Shown piece by piece: positions 56,301 through 64,000 of a DNA stretch of 64,000 nt. Origin of the DNA: an uncultured Actinomyces sp. (lineage in GTDB: Bacteria; Actinomycetota; Actinomycetes; Actinomycetales; Actinomycetaceae). Below the pieces are notes generated by a model. That model searched no databases. It saw only the letters and a list, made by a program, of their open reading frames with translations, and was not told the origin of the DNA. Numbering within the stretch: the stretch's first letter is position 1; each line of letters begins with the position of its first letter. The position numbers and the translations under genes were made by a program. The DNA is taken from positions 1 through 64,000 of the forward strand of contig CALEXZ010000030.1 of NCBI GenBank assembly GCA_937926195.1. Direction: 5' to 3'.

Positions 56301-57479
56301 GGCCTCGCCCTGGCGGTCCTCGCCACCCGGACGGCCACCGGCATCGGTACCGAGGTCGACGGCTCCGGCTCCGTCCTCGTGGCCGGGTGGGCCGGGACGG
56401 GCCTGAGCATCATGACGGCCGGCCTGCTCGCCTCCGCCCTGGCAGGGGCCGACGCCGCCCGGACCTGCCTCGTTCGCCGCGCCTTCGGCTGGCGCCACCT
56501 GCTGCTCGGCCCCCTGGGGGTGGTCTGCGTCCTCGTTCCTGTCCTCGTCGGCGGCGCCTGGGCCCTGGCCGCCCAGCAGGTCGGCCCCGCCAGCCGTACC
56601 GACCTCGTCATGGTGCTTGCACCCGCCTCCCGTCAAGTCCCCGTCATCGCCGCCGAGATCACCGCCTCCGACACCGCCGGACGCGTCCTCGTGCTCACCT
56701 CGACCGAGGAGGGCATGCGTGTGCGCCTGTGGCACGGCGACGGCACCTCCTACACCGACACCTCCCCGGACGTCCTCAACGCCCAGCTGCACGCCCGTGC
56801 CGAGGGCTGGACCGGGCTTGAGCCCCACCTGTCCGACGCCACCGCGCTCATCCACCACGACGCCACCGGGGCGGCGACCCTGACCGGCGGTCACCTCGAC
56901 GCCGCCGACGCCGACCTCGCCGGGATCGTCGTGCGGGCCGTCTCCGGCCAGGACGGGCAGGTCGCCGACGCCCTGGCAGCCCACGGCGTCGCCGTCGTCC
57001 TGCTCAGCGACCGCAGCGGTGACGAGACGACCGCCGCCGCCCGCGCCGGGCTCGACGCCACCCCCGGCCTGGAGCCCCTGGCCGCCACGGCCTCCGGCAC
57101 CTCCTGGCGCGTGAGCCCCACGGGTTCCACCGACGCGGGGGCCGTCATGCTGCACCACGCCGACGGCACGAGCGAGGTCGTCGCCTCCGCCGCCGGTGAG
57201 GTCCGCACCCAGCTCGCCGCCGCCGACGGCGTGCGTACCCTCGTCCTCGCCGAGCGCGCCGACAGCGCCTGGAGCGCCACCCTCGACGGGGCCCCGCTGG
57301 CCGTCGTCGACAGCCCCGGCTGGAACCAGGCCTTCAGCATCCCCGCCGGTGCCTCCGGCGAGCTCGTCGTCCAGCACGACCCCGGCATCGCCCCGGCCGC
57401 CCGGACCGTCGTGCTCACCGTGTGGGCGCTCGCCGCCCTCGCCGCCCTCCCCGTGCGCCGCAGGAGGCACACCGCATGA
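53310..57479 (+). CDS. Large glycosyltransferase 2 / polytopic membrane protein
   Basis: A 1389-residue protein. Residues ~15-330 are a GT-A glycosyltransferase domain (LAVIVCAGVTPYLARTL, LLHDDSAPAP with the Asp pair, AGPKQVGWDDPG, AVGTAGALVSR). Several hydrophobic helices follow from residue ~370, with a charged coiled-coil-like stretch (RRQEREREARAA). An acidic insert at ~666-790 interrupts the membrane domain and includes DADGDAP repeats. More helices and a beta-rich extracellular C-terminal domain follow. The family is always near whiB2 in Micrococcales and Actinomycetales, to my recollection. GTG follows GTAGGGGAAG. Its role in cell-wall glycan assembly is inferred. Confidence 0.82.
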   Translation: MTPAAEPARTATDPGSRTLAVIVCAGVTPYLARTLRAVASQSRLPDVVLVVDVASRANGLGDGTPVGDAVALSGLDAVCDVRIVRAGEAPTFLAAVDAGLARYGELVAAGNRRRPAGRAGSAPTGSGSAGLSRATSSLAPGRTRVPAGTGEEDLTLAGPDGARSPITRDEARTHGREEWLWLLHDDSAPAPQCLAELLATVEGARSIALAGPKQVGWDDPGTLLEVGLRTTASARRANDIVEGEVDQGQHDSRSDVLAVGTAGALVSRTAWDAVSSSGCGVTTDIDAFGDSLALSRALRLQGHRVVVVPTARLSHRRAAYLGLRGPGAPAPERPARGSEDADQVPPVPVGEPEADPDRSFRARRAAQLRSWATASSAPLPFLLTWFWVLGVARAAWRMVMKSPALARDELAAVAHCLHDAHRVHRDRRRLSALTSVRRGVLAELYLPASEIRAARRDLRRQEREREARAAAPSELELRELAALARRRRRALCLSLLVTAAVGLAGVSHVLVARAVTGGSLASLGGWQQTWQAAWSTWAASGDGYLTGPSPFLAVLTPPLLVGSWLGLDGGALVHLLVVLAVPLAALGAWFAAGTVTRRTSLRAWAALAWALAPTLLLGVGQGRLGPVLVHLVLPWALTALSRAVGADRRDVVLSGLVGAHHVTEEEKAELDRFASETMSALAELADAEDEEGEPTDAEPVDAEDEEDEAPEARADAGEDEPAGTEPADTGTDDSGDTGTEPADARADEEETVAAAPDADGDAPDADGDAPDADGDAPGAGPVDAAAVDEVSGAVVAARNAHEAAVRAATAETYGPGSAAAAAAAGLLLSLVVAVAPSTSLLVLPGLLLLAAGCRRSRARLLLTLLPVVATAAPLLWRAAERATQGSPAGWREALRYLLTDWGAPVAVPGGSGVSLLLGSPVRLSALVEALTGSTVATATDSEVPAGVVLGPLDTGVGPITLAVAALLALLPLCALLGSLARGARGRRARAGLAAAAAGLALAVLATRTATGIGTEVDGSGSVLVAGWAGTGLSIMTAGLLASALAGADAARTCLVRRAFGWRHLLLGPLGVVCVLVPVLVGGAWALAAQQVGPASRTDLVMVLAPASRQVPVIAAEITASDTAGRVLVLTSTEEGMRVRLWHGDGTSYTDTSPDVLNAQLHARAEGWTGLEPHLSDATALIHHDATGAATLTGGHLDAADADLAGIVVRAVSGQDGQVADALAAHGVAVVLLSDRSGDETTAAARAGLDATPGLEPLAATASGTSWRVSPTGSTDAGAVMLHHADGTSEVVASAAGEVRTQLAAADGVRTLVLAERADSAWSATLDGAPLAVVDSPGWNQAFSIPAGASGELVVQHDPGIAPAARTVVLTVWALAALAALPVRRRRHTA
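55575..55637 (+). repeat. Three perfect 21-base tandem repeats in the large glycosyltransferase
   Basis: Three identical 21-base units lie at 55575-55595, 55596-55616 and 55617-55637, each coding for seven residues of the PDADGDA type. They sit in the acidic insert of the 1389-residue protein and could vary in number among strains. Confidence 0.9.
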
Positions 57480-58993
57480 GCCCGACACCGCACCGCACCG
57501 CCTCACGGCTGCGCCGCCCGGCAGCCGTGCTCCTTGGCCTCGGCCTCGTCACCGCCACGGGCGCGCTCACCTGGTGGGGCACCGCCACCCCCGTCCTGCC
57601 CTCCACCGCGGTGGGGGCCGTGGCCCAGCCCGCCCCGCAGTCCGAGACCGTCTACGTCTGCCCCGCGGGCCCCGCCGACACCATCGGCGCCGTCGAGCAC
57701 GGCCAGACCACCTCCACCACTGCCCTCACCCTCCTCACCCAGGGCTCGACCGCCACCTGGGACGGGCAGCGCCTCACCGTCGGCGGGACCACGGTGCTGG
57801 AGGAGTCCGACGGCGGCACCCTCGTCGTCGGGCCCGGGCCCCAGGGCGCGGCCTCCGCCGCGGGCGTGGTCACCACCGTCACCGCAGAGGGCGACCTGCG
57901 GGGCCTGAGCACCGCCTCCTGCGTGCCCCCGCAGGCCGTCGCCTGGATCGTGGGCGGCTCTGCCGCCCCCGGGGCCTCCAGCGAGCTGCGCCTGAGCAAC
58001 CCGGGCACGACGACGGTCACCGCCACCGTCACCCTCTACGGCGCCACCGGGGAGGTGGACACCGCGACCGGCAACCTCGTCACCGTTCCCGCAGGCGAGA
58101 CCGTGCGCGTCCTGCTCGAGGCCGCCACCTCCCAGGAGCGCCTGGCCCTGTCGGTCGAGGCCGACGGCGGCTCCCTCGCCGCGGTCCTCGTCACCGAGTC
58201 CCTCGACGGTGAGACGGCCGCCGGCGTGGACATGCTGACCTCGGGCGCCGCCCCCGCCACCGATCTGACCGTTCCCGGCGTCCTCCTCACCGAGCCGTCC
58301 GCCCAGGGGCAGGCGGCCGACGAGACCACCGGCGCCACCTCCTCCGACACGCCCGTGCTGCGCGTGGCCAACCCCGGCGATGGCCCCGCCACCGTGACCG
58401 TCAGCACCATCGGGGCCGACGGCGAGACCCCCCTGCCCGGTGCGACCGCGCTCGTCGTCGACCCCGGGGCCGTCTTCGACGTCTCCCTGGCGGGAATCGC
58501 CCCGGGCGCCTACGGGATCCGGCTGAGCTCCGACACCCCGGTCACCGGCGCCGTGCGCCTGGTGCGCAGCGCCGGGGAGCACCCCGAGCGCTCAGGGGCC
58601 CTCGTCCACGACGTCGCCTGGGCGCAGGCGCAGACCGCGGCGGCCACACGCTCGGGCGCCGTCGCCGTGCCGCAGGGACAGGACCTGTCCCACACCCTGG
58701 TCCTGACCAACACGGCCTCCGCAGACACGACCGTCACCCTGTCCGCCCAGGACGGCACCCGCCTGGCCGAGGTCAGCGTGCCCGGCTCCACGACGGTGTC
58801 CCTTGACCTGGCGGAGCTCGAGGACGAGGCCCCGCGCGTCATCGCCCTCAGCGCGGGCGAGGGCGCCGAGGTGGTCAGCGCGCTCGTGACCACCATCGAC
58901 ACCGAGGGGGAGGCCGCCGGCACCCTCATCGGGGTGCTCACCCCCGTGACCGACGCCGCCAGCGCCTCGGCCCGCCAGCTCCTCCTGCGCTGA
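57476..58993 (+). CDS. DUF5719 secreted/membrane-anchored protein
   Basis: A 505-residue protein with one N-terminal membrane segment (VLLGLGLVTATGALTWWG) and a large extracytoplasmic beta-rich region that contains TVYVCPAGP and repeated LRLSNPGTTTVTATVTLYG-like units. This fits DUF5719, an actinobacterial family encoded next to the large GT2 protein. The ATG overlaps its stop by four bases (ATGA). It probably forms part of the same envelope complex. Function unknown. Confidence 0.78.
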   Translation: MSPTPHRTASRLRRPAAVLLGLGLVTATGALTWWGTATPVLPSTAVGAVAQPAPQSETVYVCPAGPADTIGAVEHGQTTSTTALTLLTQGSTATWDGQRLTVGGTTVLEESDGGTLVVGPGPQGAASAAGVVTTVTAEGDLRGLSTASCVPPQAVAWIVGGSAAPGASSELRLSNPGTTTVTATVTLYGATGEVDTATGNLVTVPAGETVRVLLEAATSQERLALSVEADGGSLAAVLVTESLDGETAAGVDMLTSGAAPATDLTVPGVLLTEPSAQGQAADETTGATSSDTPVLRVANPGDGPATVTVSTIGADGETPLPGATALVVDPGAVFDVSLAGIAPGAYGIRLSSDTPVTGAVRLVRSAGEHPERSGALVHDVAWAQAQTAAATRSGAVAVPQGQDLSHTLVLTNTASADTTVTLSAQDGTRLAEVSVPGSTTVSLDLAELEDEAPRVIALSAGEGAEVVSALVTTIDTEGEAAGTLIGVLTPVTDAASASARQLLLR

Positions 58994-59037
58994 GGCGCGA
59001 CCAGGGAGCGCCAGGATCCCCCGGGGCCGAGCGCGCC

Positions 59038-59487
59038 TCAGTAGCCGTGCGGGTCGATCTCCTCGGGGCGACGCCCCAGCATGAGGGCGACCTGCTCCAC
59101 CACGACCCGGTGCACGAGCTCAGCGAGATCCTCCTCGCCGTCGGCGCGCGAGACCACGGGCCTGCGGTAGACGACGACGCGGGCGGGCAGCCCGGCCCGG
59201 GGCTCGGCCGCGAAACCGCGCCCGAGGACGATGCCGTGCTCCCACGGGGCGGGGTCCGAGGGCGGGACCTCCTCGACGGCGAACTGGATGCTCTCCACCT
59301 GGGGCACGCGGCGCGCCAGCGCGTCCGCCGTCTGGCCCACGAGCTCGTCGAAGCGCTCGGCGCGGGTGCGCCACGCCGGAAGGAAGGGGGGCAGCAACGG
59401 CCCCCTCGGCCCGCGCCCGTGGCGGTCACGACGACGGGCCGGGGACGGCACCGGGGCGGGGGAGCGACGAGAGGCGGAGGAGGTCAC
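59038..59487 (-). CDS. Metallopeptidase-family (DUF1025/zincin-like) protein with degenerate HExxH motif
   Basis: A 149-residue cytosolic protein of the small zincin-like family found beside DUF3499 in actinobacteria. FDELVGQTADALARRVPQV and VYRRPVV match the fold. Where the family has HExxH, this one has HRVVVEQ, so the second zinc ligand and catalytic glutamate are not in place. The protein may have lost peptidase activity. GTG at 59487 lies six bases after TAGTCT. It diverges from DUF3499. Confidence 0.78.
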   Translation of the reverse strand: MTSSASRRSPAPVPSPARRRDRHGRGPRGPLLPPFLPAWRTRAERFDELVGQTADALARRVPQVESIQFAVEEVPPSDPAPWEHGIVLGRGFAAEPRAGLPARVVVYRRPVVSRADGEEDLAELVHRVVVEQVALMLGRRPEEIDPHGY

Positions 59488-59554
59488 GCGCCCAGACTAC
59501 GCAGGAGCGGGTGGCGTTCTCGCGACCTGGCCGCGGTGGCGGTAGCCTGCCCGG
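59488..59554. promoter_or_regulatory. Divergent leaderless promoter pair
   Basis: TAGTCT on the minus strand (59499-59494) lies six bases before GTG 59487. TAGCCT on the plus strand (59543-59548) lies six bases before GTG 59555. Neither gene has a ribosome site. The identical six-base spacing on both sides is notable. Confidence 0.58.
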
Positions 59555-60007
59555 GTGAGACGAGTCCGAAGCTGCCGCCGACCCGGGTGCGAGAACCCCG
59601 CCGTCGCCACCCTGACGAGCGTGTACGCGGACTCCACCATCGTCATCGGGCCGCTCGCCACCGAGCGCCAGCCCGAGGCCTACGACCTGTGCGCCCGGCA
59701 CGTGGAGTCCTTCACCGCCCCGCGGGGCTGGCAGGTCATCCGCCTGGCGACGAGCTTCGAGCCGGCCCCGCCCAGCGAGGACGACCTCACGGCCCTGGCC
59801 GACGCCGTCCGCGACGCCTCGCGCAGCCCCCGCCCCCGCCCCCAGCCGGCCGAGCACGCCGGGCGGCCGGGCGGCATCGTGCCGTCCTCCCTCACCGCCC
59901 GCGCACCGGCGCCCGACCTCCTGCCCGACCACCTCGCCGGCCTCGGCGACGGCGAGATCCTGCGGCGCGGGCACCTGAGGGTGCTGCGCGGCGAGAAGGA
60001 GGACTGA
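59555..60007 (+). CDS. DUF3499 protein (zinc-ribbon-like)
   Basis: A 150-residue actinobacterial protein. Three cysteines and a histidine that could bind zinc are visible: CRRPGC then YDLCARH. The family core ATLTSVYADSTIVIGPLA and APRGWQVIRL is intact; the C-terminal half is a Pro/Ala-rich linker. Function unknown; in mycobacteria it lies beside whiB2. It is followed three bases later by the Trm112-like gene. Confidence 0.88.
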   Translation: MRRVRSCRRPGCENPAVATLTSVYADSTIVIGPLATERQPEAYDLCARHVESFTAPRGWQVIRLATSFEPAPPSEDDLTALADAVRDASRSPRPRPQPAEHAGRPGGIVPSSLTARAPAPDLLPDHLAGLGDGEILRRGHLRVLRGEKED

Positions 60008-60010
60008 GAC

Positions 60011-60226
60011 ATGACCCAGCACCCCGGCCCCGCCGCACCGGCTCTGGCCCCGGCCTTTCGCGCGCTGCTGCGCTGCCCCGTCACCGGCGAGGAGCTGGTC
60101 GACGCCGTCGGAGCCGACGGCGTCCCGGTGCTGCTGTCCCTGGGAGCGGGTCTGGCGTACCCCGTGCGCGAGGGGGTACCCGTCCTGCTCGCCCACGAGG
60201 CGCGCCCACTCGACCCGGCGAGCTGA
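60011..60226 (+). CDS. Trm112/UPF0434-like small protein
   Basis: A 71-residue protein with the Trm112p-like core: LLRCPVTGEELV and LAYPVREGVPVLL. Only one cysteine of the usual zinc-ribbon is present. Family members in eukaryotes activate methyltransferases; the bacterial role is unclear. Three bases separate it from DUF3499, so they are one operon. In relatives I recall a phosphomannomutase gene between them, absent here. Confidence 0.85.
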   Translation: MTQHPGPAAPALAPAFRALLRCPVTGEELVDAVGADGVPVLLSLGAGLAYPVREGVPVLLAHEARPLDPAS

Positions 60227-60252
60227 ACCCGGGCCAGCGGCGCGGCTGCTGA

Positions 60253-60269
60253 GCCGGGCGTCGCCCGGC
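60253..60269. terminator. Short hairpin between convergent genes
   Basis: GCCGGGC (60253-60259) and GCCCGGC (60263-60269) form a seven-base stem with a three-base loop, between the Trm112-like gene and the converging RDD gene. A weak but well-placed bidirectional stop. Confidence 0.4.
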
Positions 60270-60298
60270 CACCGGTCCCGACGGCGGCCGGGCCCCGC

Positions 60299-61168
60299 TC
60301 ACTGCTGCGGCGTGCCGATGCCGTAGGGAAGCCGGGAGGTGAGCAGGGCGCTGCGCTCCTCCGCCTGACGGTCGCGCAGGGCCATCGCCAGCTCGCGGTC
60401 GCGCCGTTCGCACAGCACCGCCGCCAGGAAGCGCTCGGGGTGCGTGCCCGCGGGCGGAGCGGGCGCCACGAAAGGACGCACCTTCGCGGCCAGGTCGACG
60501 CCCAGGCGCATCCTGTGCTCAGGATGCAGCGAGGACGCGCGCTGCAGGAAGGTCTTGGAGACGAGCGCCAGGTCGCCCGGCAGCGCCCGCACGTCGGCCT
60601 CGCACGCCCACGCGGACAGCTCCGGGGGCATGAGCAGCGGCGGGGCGTCAGCCGAGCCCGCGCGCTCGCGGACCACGTAGGTACCCGCCAGCAGGTCACC
60701 CAGACGCTTGCCGCGGCGCGTGACCAGGCAGGCCCCCAGCGCCGGGACGGCTCCCAGCATCCAGATCTCCACCGCGCCCACGAGCACACGCACAAGGCTG
60801 TGGCGCAGACGGATCGAGCCCCCGTCGTCGCGCACGACCCGCGAGCCGGTGACCAGGCGCCCGGCGCTGAGGCCGCGCGAGAGGACCTCCACCGTCAACG
60901 GGACGACAACGATCCACAGCAGGAGGATGAGCGACATGTGGGTCATGGCGGCGGCCGTGCTCGTCGTCTTCGCGCTGCCGGGGCCCCTCGACCCCCAGGT
61001 GACGAGGGTCAGGATGAGACCGACACCGTAGATCGAGTAGTCGATGAGGGCGCTCAGCAGCCGCACGCCCGCGGTCGCCGGGACGATATCGACGACGACG
61101 GCCTCACCGGTGACCAGACGGTCCGGTGTCATCATCCGCTCGGACGAAGTCGTAGAACCCGTCACCAT
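60299..61168 (-). CDS. RDD-domain membrane protein
   Basis: A 289-residue protein. An RDD domain at ~30-170 has AGVRLLSALIDYSIYG, LSAGRLVTGSRVVRDDGG and RRGKRLGDLLAGTYVV, with three or four membrane helices; the C-terminal ~100 residues are soluble and helical. RDD proteins are of uncertain transport function. It is divergent from the SpoIIM gene with only 14 bases between, and the RDD-SpoIIM-DUF58-MoxR order matches the mycobacterial moxR2 locus. Confidence 0.87.
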   Translation of the reverse strand: MVTGSTTSSERMMTPDRLVTGEAVVVDIVPATAGVRLLSALIDYSIYGVGLILTLVTWGSRGPGSAKTTSTAAAMTHMSLILLLWIVVVPLTVEVLSRGLSAGRLVTGSRVVRDDGGSIRLRHSLVRVLVGAVEIWMLGAVPALGACLVTRRGKRLGDLLAGTYVVRERAGSADAPPLLMPPELSAWACEADVRALPGDLALVSKTFLQRASSLHPEHRMRLGVDLAAKVRPFVAPAPPAGTHPERFLAAVLCERRDRELAMALRDRQAEERSALLTSRLPYGIGTPQQ

Positions 61169-61182
61169 GTCACACTCCCTGT

Positions 61183-62178
61183 GTGGATATCGATGCCTTC
61201 AGCGCCTCGCGCCGGGACCAGTGGGACCGGCTCGATGAACTCACCCGCTGTCGCACCCTCTCGGGGGCGCAGGCCGACGAGCTCGTCTCCCTCTACCGCG
61301 GTGCGGCCCGGGACCTGTCGCGTGTACGCACCCAGGCCCCCGACCCGCAGGTGCTCGCCGAGCTCTCCCGGCGCGTGGCCGGGGCCCGCGGAAAGGTGAC
61401 GGGCACCCGCGAGCTGCGGACCTCGGACGCGCGCCGCTACCTCCTGCAGACGGTGCCCGCGGCCCTGTACCGGCAGCGCTGGTGGACTGTCGGGGTCATG
61501 GCCGTCGAGATCGCCATCGCCGTCATCGTGGCCGTGTGGACCCTGCGCAGCCCCGAGGCGATGAGTGCGCTGGGCAGCCCCAGCAAGCTCGACGCCTACG
61601 CCAACAAGGCCTTCGAGTCCTACTACTCCACCTACGACCCGGGTGACTTCGCCAGCCAGGTGTGGACGAACAACGCGCGCCTCGCCGTCATCTGCGTCGC
61701 CAGCGGCATCACCGGCTTCCTGCCCGCCTACGTGCTGTGGGTCAACGCGGTCAGCCTCGGGCAGGCGGCCGCCATCATGGCCGACCACGGCCTGCTGGGG
61801 CACTTCTTCGCCCTCATCAGCCCGCACGGCCTGCTCGAGCTCACCTGCGTGTTCATCGCCGGGGGCGCCGGGCTGCGGTTGTTCTGGACCATGCTCGTGC
61901 CCGGGCCGCGGCCGCGCGGCGTCGCCCTGGCCGAGGCGGGCCGGGCGCTCATCGCCGTCGCCGTGGCCATGACCGGGGCGCTGGCGGTCGCCGGCGCGGT
62001 CGAGGCCTTCGTCACCCCGGCGCCGGTGCCCTGGGTCCTGAAGGTCGCCGTGGGCGTGCTCGTCCTCGCGGTCCTGTGGGCCTACACCCTCGTCATCGGC
62101 GGCCGTGCCGCGCGCGCGGGCGTCACCGGGGACCTGGACGAGGAGGAGGCGGGCGCCGTCGGCCTCACCGTCGGCTGA
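61183..62178 (+). CDS. SpoIIM-like (stage II sporulation protein M family) membrane protein
   Basis: A 331-residue protein with an N-terminal soluble helical region and about six membrane helices in the last 230 residues. LVSLYRGAARDLSRVRTQ, NNARLAVICVASGITGFLPAYVLW and SPHGLLELTCVFIAGGAGL match the SpoIIM family of actinobacteria, which is not linked to sporulation there. GTG at 61183 has CACACT six bases upstream, a weak -10. It stands next to RDD, DUF58 and MoxR genes and is probably part of one envelope complex. Confidence 0.87.
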   Translation: MDIDAFSASRRDQWDRLDELTRCRTLSGAQADELVSLYRGAARDLSRVRTQAPDPQVLAELSRRVAGARGKVTGTRELRTSDARRYLLQTVPAALYRQRWWTVGVMAVEIAIAVIVAVWTLRSPEAMSALGSPSKLDAYANKAFESYYSTYDPGDFASQVWTNNARLAVICVASGITGFLPAYVLWVNAVSLGQAAAIMADHGLLGHFFALISPHGLLELTCVFIAGGAGLRLFWTMLVPGPRPRGVALAEAGRALIAVAVAMTGALAVAGAVEAFVTPAPVPWVLKVAVGVLVLAVLWAYTLVIGGRAARAGVTGDLDEEEAGAVGLTVG

Positions 62179-62306
62179 GCCGTGGCGGGCGGTGCTCCTG
62201 GCGGCCGGGTGCCGCGCGGGAGCGGGGGCACGGGGCGTGCGAGGCACGAGGACACCCCCTGCCGCGCACGATCCCGACCGCGTCCTCAGGCGCGAGCGAC
62301 CCGCCG

Positions 62307-63599
62307 TCACAGCCGCCCCGCCCGCTTGAGCTCCAGGTAGGTGTCGGCGACCCGGGGCGCCACCTCGGCCGGCACCGCCTCGACGACCTCCACGCCCGCG
62401 CGACGCAGACGCTCACGCACCACCGCCAGCTCAAGCAGGTCGCGTTCGGCGGCCGCGGCCGTGAAGACGGCCTCCGGGTCACCGCGAGTGGCGCGCAGGA
62501 CCTCAAGGTCAGGGTCTGTGACCGAGGCCAGCAGGACCGTGTGGTCCCGGGCCATGGCGGCCAGCACCCGCATCATGACGGCGTCCACGCAGGAGCCGTC
62601 CAGACCCGTGAGCACGACGACGAGAGCCCGCTGGCTCAGGCTCCGCGAGACCACCTGGCCGACCAGGCCCCAGTCGGTCTCCGTCACGGCCGCGTCCACC
62701 GGGGCGAGCGCGTCCGCCAGGGCGCTGATGAGCGCGGGACCGCTCAGGCCACGGACCTGGGCGCGCTGGCGCTCGTCGACGGCGACGACGTCCACCCTGT
62801 CCCCGGCGTGAGAGGCGAGCGCGGTCAGCAGCAGGGTCGTCTCGATCTGCGTGTCCAGGCGGGGCGCGCCGCCCACCCGGGCCGCGGACATGCGCCCGGT
62901 GTCCAGCACGATGAGCACCCGCCGGTCCCGTTCGGGACGCCAGGTGCGCACGACGACCTCACCGCGCCGGGCGGTGGAGCGCCAGTCGATGGAGCGCACG
63001 TCGTCACCGATGACGTACTCGCGCAGGGAGTCGAACTCGGTTCCCGCGCCTCGGACCATGACGGCGCTGCGTCCGTCCATCTCGCGCAGGCGCGCCAGGC
63101 GGCTGGGAAGGTGGCGGCGGGAGATGAAGGCGGGCAGGACCCGCAGGCGTGAGGGCGCGGTCATCGAGACCTGCCGACCCGCCAGGCCCAGGGGCCCGAG
63201 CGAGCGGACGGTGACGAGGTCGGCCTCGCGGTCGCCACGGCGGGTCGGACGCAGCGTCGTGCGGGTGCGCCGACGCTCGCCCGCGGGCAGCGTGAGCGTG
63301 CTGCGCTCGCCGGTGGCGCCCGCAGAGGGCGGCCAGGCGTCGCGCACGAGCAGCCTCATGGTGCGCTTGGAGGTGGAGGCCACCGTCAGGCGTGTCGTCG
63401 TCGACTCACCCAGTCGGACGGTGCGCGGGGTCGAGCGCTCCACCTCCAGGCCGCGCGGGGAGGGGGCGGCGGCGACGTCGACGACGATGAGGAGCATGAC
63501 GACGACGCTCCAGGTGACCACCGTCAGAGGCCTGGGGACGAGCAGGACAAGGAGCAGTCCGACGCCAGCCAGCCAGGCGCTACGGGAGGTGAGGTACAC
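62307..63599 (-). CDS. DUF58 protein (VWA-like)
   Basis: A 430-residue protein with two N-terminal membrane helices (VGLLLVLLVPRPLTVVTWSVVV) and a soluble domain that has REYVIGDDVRSIDWRSTAR and RRVLIVLDTGRMS, the DUF58 core and a VWA-like metal site. Family members work with MoxR ATPases, here just upstream (82 bases). GTG start follows GGAAGGA. The spacing suggests an operon with MoxR. Confidence 0.93.
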   Translation of the reverse strand: MYLTSRSAWLAGVGLLLVLLVPRPLTVVTWSVVVMLLIVVDVAAAPSPRGLEVERSTPRTVRLGESTTTRLTVASTSKRTMRLLVRDAWPPSAGATGERSTLTLPAGERRRTRTTLRPTRRGDREADLVTVRSLGPLGLAGRQVSMTAPSRLRVLPAFISRRHLPSRLARLREMDGRSAVMVRGAGTEFDSLREYVIGDDVRSIDWRSTARRGEVVVRTWRPERDRRVLIVLDTGRMSAARVGGAPRLDTQIETTLLLTALASHAGDRVDVVAVDERQRAQVRGLSGPALISALADALAPVDAAVTETDWGLVGQVVSRSLSQRALVVVLTGLDGSCVDAVMMRVLAAMARDHTVLLASVTDPDLEVLRATRGDPEAVFTAAAAERDLLELAVVRERLRRAGVEVVEAVPAEVAPRVADTYLELKRAGRL

Positions 63600-63681
63600 C
63601 GGGACTCCTTCCAGGCGCGTGAGGTCAAGGGGGGTGCGGTGGGCGGTGGCGCGGAGAGGGCCGGGCCGCCCGTGACGGGGG

Positions 63682-64000
63682 TCAGCGCGGCACCGGCACG
63701 GCGCGCAGGACGGAGGCGATGAGGGCCTCGGTGGTCACCCCCTCCATCTCCGCCTCCGCACGCAGACCGATGCGGTGGCGCAGGGCCGGCACGGCCAGGG
63801 CCTTGATGTCGTCGGGCGTGACGTAGGAGCGTCCGGCGAGCCAGGCCCAGGCACGGGCCGTCGCCAGCAGGGCGGTGGCACCACGGGGCGAGACTCCCAG
63901 GGACACGCTCGGGTGGGTGCGGGTGGCGCGCACGAGGTCGACGATGTAGGCCAGGACCTCGGGGGAGGCACCCACGGTGCGCGCCTCCTCGCGGGCGGCG
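63682..64000 (-). CDS. MoxR-type AAA+ ATPase, C-terminal part
   Basis: The open frame runs off the window edge; 105 residues remain. LGVSPRGATALLATARAWAWLAGRSY and YVTPDDIKALAVPALRHRIGL are the lid and sensor-2 region of MoxR ATPases; the Walker motifs lie outside. MoxR proteins act as chaperones for VWA partners such as the DUF58 protein that follows. Confidence 0.93.
   Translation of the reverse strand, partial: AAREEARTVGASPEVLAYIVDLVRATRTHPSVSLGVSPRGATALLATARAWAWLAGRSYVTPDDIKALAVPALRHRIGLRAEAEMEGVTTEALIASVLRAVPVPR

Noticed and set aside
54927..57506. An 859-codon minus-strand frame opposite the large glycosyltransferase
   Set aside because: Gly/Val/Gln/Asp-rich shadow with no family signature; the sense gene has intact domains.

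Overview
The window looks like the chromosome of a high-GC actinobacterium of the Actinomycetaceae (Actinomyces or Schaalia type). Codon use is uniformly GC-rich. Diagnostic actinobacterial genes are present: a WhiB2-type regulator, DUF3499, DUF5719, a TIGR03089-type protein, and an RDD/SpoIIM/DUF58/MoxR block. A fused RmlC-RmlD enzyme and choline-binding-type cell-wall repeats fit an oral or mucosal Actinomyces. This assignment is inference; no rRNA or tRNA gene is present to confirm it.

Region 1 (1-15.1 kb) is a glycopolymer locus. It holds WecB (UDP-ManNAc synthesis), a WecC-like UDP-ManNAc dehydrogenase, three GT-B glycosyltransferases, an asparagine-synthase-like amidotransferase, two large GT-C-like membrane proteins, an MFS transporter and Glf (UDP-galactofuranose precursor). 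Region 2 (15.2-23.4 kb) encodes three secreted proteins with choline-binding-type repeats: a close homologue of the pneumococcal phosphorylcholine esterase Pce, an NlpC/P60 hydrolase, and an amidase/glucosaminidase. A small lipoprotein and RmlB lie among them.

Region 3 (23.5-36.4 kb) resembles a streptococcal rhamnan cluster: two RgpF-type proteins, a sugar SDR, an acyltransferase, a Wzm/Wzt ABC exporter, three more glycosyltransferases and a GT-C-like protein. Region 4 (36.4-41.4 kb, minus strand) is a phosphorylcholine set: a winged-helix/LicC/LicA fusion, LicB, LicD and a TacF-like flippase. Together with region 2 it makes a coherent system: take up choline, make CDP-choline, attach phosphorylcholine to a surface glycan, export it, remove it with Pce, and anchor hydrolases to it. 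Region 5 (41.5-50.6 kb) adds two more GT-C-like proteins, the RmlC-RmlD fusion, an acyltransferase, two GT2 enzymes with a DUF2304 partner, and RmlA. A full dTDP-rhamnose pathway is therefore present.

Region 6 (50.8-64 kb) is conserved actinobacterial core: ManA, a TIGR03089 protein, WhiB2, a 1389-residue glycosyltransferase/membrane protein, DUF5719, a degenerate metallopeptidase-family protein, DUF3499, a Trm112-like protein, then RDD, SpoIIM, DUF58 and the end of a MoxR ATPase. Many genes overlap by 4 bp (GTGA/ATGA). At least nine genes carry a TANNNT box six or seven bases before the start codon, which predicts leaderless mRNAs. No tRNA, rRNA, CRISPR array, insertion sequence or replication origin was seen. 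No gene-free stretch exceeds 300 bases; the longest is 20408-20703.
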